A stretch of 64,000 nucleotides of DNA, taken from positions 57,920-121,919 of the forward strand of contig ONUF01000003.1 in assembly GCA_900321005.1 (NCBI GenBank). The letters are read 5' to 3'. This stretch comes from an uncultured Bacteroidales bacterium. Lineage in GTDB: Bacteria; Bacteroidota; Bacteroidia; Bacteroidales; Paludibacteraceae. A program made the position numbers and the translations under genes. Shown in pieces: positions 62,425 through 64,000 of the stretch. Below the pieces are notes generated by a model that saw only the letters and a program-made list of their open reading frames with translations, did not search any database and was not told where the DNA came from. Every line of letters starts with the position of its first letter. Position 1 is the first letter of the stretch.

Positions 62425-62511
62425 AGAAGGCAAGACCGAACGCCAAATCGCCATCTCATAACAAAGCATGTATCCATGCAAGAGCACTCCTAACCGAGTG
62501 CTTTTTTTTAT
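62425..62511 (+). pseudogene. Relic of an hsp20 3' end with its terminator
   Basis: Bases 62425-62463 encode EEGKTERQIAIS and a stop, matching the end of Hsp20 (EEGKTGRQIAIS), followed by the same CATGTATCCATGC spacer and an AGCACTC/GAGTGCT terminator (62483-62511). Only the tail of the gene is left; it now ends the glycosyltransferase transcript. Confidence 0.85.
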
Positions 62512-62523
62512 GCCCTAATTAGA

Positions 62524-64000
62524 TTATCGCCGTTGTGATGTCCTCGGCTTCGGCGAGATTGAGTTTCTGACGGACTTGGGTCTTGCGCTGGTAGATGGTT
62601 TGGAGACTTTGACGAGTGAGCATGTTGATCTCCTTGGTGGAGAATTCAACAGACAACAGAGTTGCAATTCTTTCTCGTTCAAGACCGGGTGTGCCGGATC
62701 ATTGGAATGGTTAGCGGCTCCATATTTCCGCACAAGCCGTGTATAGAAGCCATCATAAACCAAATCGATGGTTTGGTAAATGCTTGACCAGTCGATAAGG
62801 GCATTGGCGGTTTCCTCGTTCAAGGCCATGAGACGCGCAAGCAGTTGTTGGTTGGCTTCGGTGGGTGTTCCGGCAATCGTTTTGATGACACCCAATTGCT
62901 GCAACATCAGTTTGCGCACATCCCCATCCGCAGGTTGTTTCTCGAAGTGCTCGGAAGCACCGGAAGCCATCATGTTACGCAGGGTTTCAATCTCCTCTTC
63001 TTTCTCCAAAAGCAACCGTTGACGGCGGCGGTACAGATAGACGGACAGCAGGCACAAGCCCAATACTACGCCGACAAGTCCAATAATGAGTACCGTTTGC
63101 CGTTGCTTTGCTAACTTCTGTCGCAACACTTGTTCGCGCAAGTCACTCATAGAACGCTCTTTGGCTTCTGCCACGCGGTAACGGATATAATCATTTTCCT
63201 GCCATTGGTTGTTATATGTGGCTAAAGGCATCATCTGATAGTTGCCGTGCAGCGCATAGTTCAGCACTTGCCGGTGAGCCAGCAAACCGGCTTCGGCGGA
63301 TGGGGAAGAGATTGTTTCCTTGTAGGTTTCAAATAGTTCTTCCGCTTCACGCATATAGCGGTCAGAACGCTGTTTGTCGCCCTTATTGAGCCACAAACGC
63401 GACAAAGAATAAAGGCTTTCCACCAATAGCCAACTCTCCCCCTTCCGATAGATAGCAGCCAGTTCCTCGTGCATGTGTATCGCGCGGTCGGTTTGCCCGA
63501 TTTCACCTAACAGGTCGGCATAATTCCGACGTACCACATTGACAACAAACGCGGAATCCGAAGTATGTGCAATCGCTTTTTCAAAGCTCTCCTCCATTTT
63601 GCCGTATTCACCCAAATAGAAATACGTAATTGCCATGCCGTTATAGACACGCACTACCTCGTCCAGATGGATTGCTTTTTCGTCACCGAGGCGGATGAGG
63701 GCTTCCGTGTAATCGCGCACGTGCTTATAATCATAATCACGCATGGCAAGTTCGGCAGATATACGCAGCAAAATCACTTCCCAGATATGTTCACCTTTCT
63801 TTTCTGCTATCTCCTCGGCATATCGCTGCTGACGTTGCAACACTTGTTGCGCCTTTTCTTTATCATCATTCCACCACCAATAGAAAGCCTCCTCCATGCC
63901 CGCTTTCATCATATAATCCTCGTACGCTCCGTCTTGCAGCCACCTGTCGCGGAAATACTGCGCCGCCCAACAGATCATGGAGTCTTCGGATAGCGATTGC
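62524..64000 (-). pseudogene. TPR-type regulator with transmembrane segment, frameshifted HTH, 5' end outside window
   Basis: This is a Bacteroidota sensor-regulator of the TPR plus LuxR-like type. The frame is open to the right edge (QSLSEDSMICWAAQ), so the start and signal peptide are missing. Tetratricopeptide-like helices (VYNGMAITYFYLGEYGKMEESF) run to about residue 265 of the visible part. A membrane segment TVLIIGLVGVVLGLCLLSVYL and a coiled coil follow. The C-terminal HTH begins VLNEKELQLCCLL but then leaves frame. In the other frame VEFSTKEINMLTRQSLQTIY and QRKTQVRQKLNLAEAEDI continue the expected domain. The break near 62645-62660 fits loss of 7 bases of a TTGTCTG direct repeat. It is inactive, phase-variable or a sequencing error. 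Confidence 0.75.

Overview
The window comes from a chromosome of the Bacteroidota, most likely an uncultivated member of the order Bacteroidales (gut, rumen or oral type). The reasons are: promoters of the Bacteroidota form (TTTG or TTGC near -33, about 20 bases, then TAnnTTTG near -7) at more than ten gene starts on both strands; a hybrid two-component system; a Bacteroidales-type order rsfS, ftsH, lpxB, surE, glmM; large secreted proteins with Listeria/Bacteroides (InlB B-type) repeats; and an AraC-type and a TPR-type regulator typical of the phylum. I cannot name the species.

Layout. 1-6.3 kb: 3' end of ispH, a GH77 4-alpha-glucanotransferase, a flippase-like membrane protein and a helix-hairpin-helix beta-barrel protein. 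6.3-23.2 kb: a surface-protein block with an Ig-like secreted protein, a REP-associated tyrosine transposase (RAYT) lying inside 22 hairpin repeats of 35-37 bases, a small exported protein, and two very large InlB-repeat proteins (about 3084 and 895 residues). 23.2-36.3 kb: an AT-rich accessory island, almost all genes leftward. It holds three ParE/RelE toxin-antitoxin pairs, a compact four-gene operon (P-loop NTPase, DUF2441-like protein, HD dNTPase, zinc-ribbon protein), RhuM fragments, an ATPase plus STAS-like pair, a membrane protein with a Cas2/SinR-like partner, and many intergenic repeats. 36.3-58.8 kb: core genes in tight overlapping runs: rmlA with a hybrid sensor, two lipoproteins, glmM, surE, lpxB, an M16 peptidase, ftsH, rsfS, tatD, queA, an rRNA methyltransferase, tRNA-Ser, an MBL hydrolase, a radical SAM protein, rpiB, a MarC protein, efp, an AraC regulator and a YqeY protein. 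58.8-64 kb: hsp20, a secreted OB-fold protein, a family-4 glycosyltransferase and a frameshifted TPR regulator running off the right edge.

The most unusual signals are four. (1) The RAYT and its repeat array: units are also carried in frame inside the transposase gene, and arm changes on one side of the hairpin are matched on the other. (2) Dispersed islands of about 25-50 bases with a 7-9 base period, from a few shared sequence families, sitting in frame inside unrelated housekeeping genes (ispH, lpxB, tatD, queA, rlmL and others) and between genes. (3) The compact four-gene operon with a dNTPase in the accessory island, a candidate defence system. (4) The repeat-rich island itself, where about 10 kb lies between two long direct repeats, each carrying a toxin-antitoxin pair.
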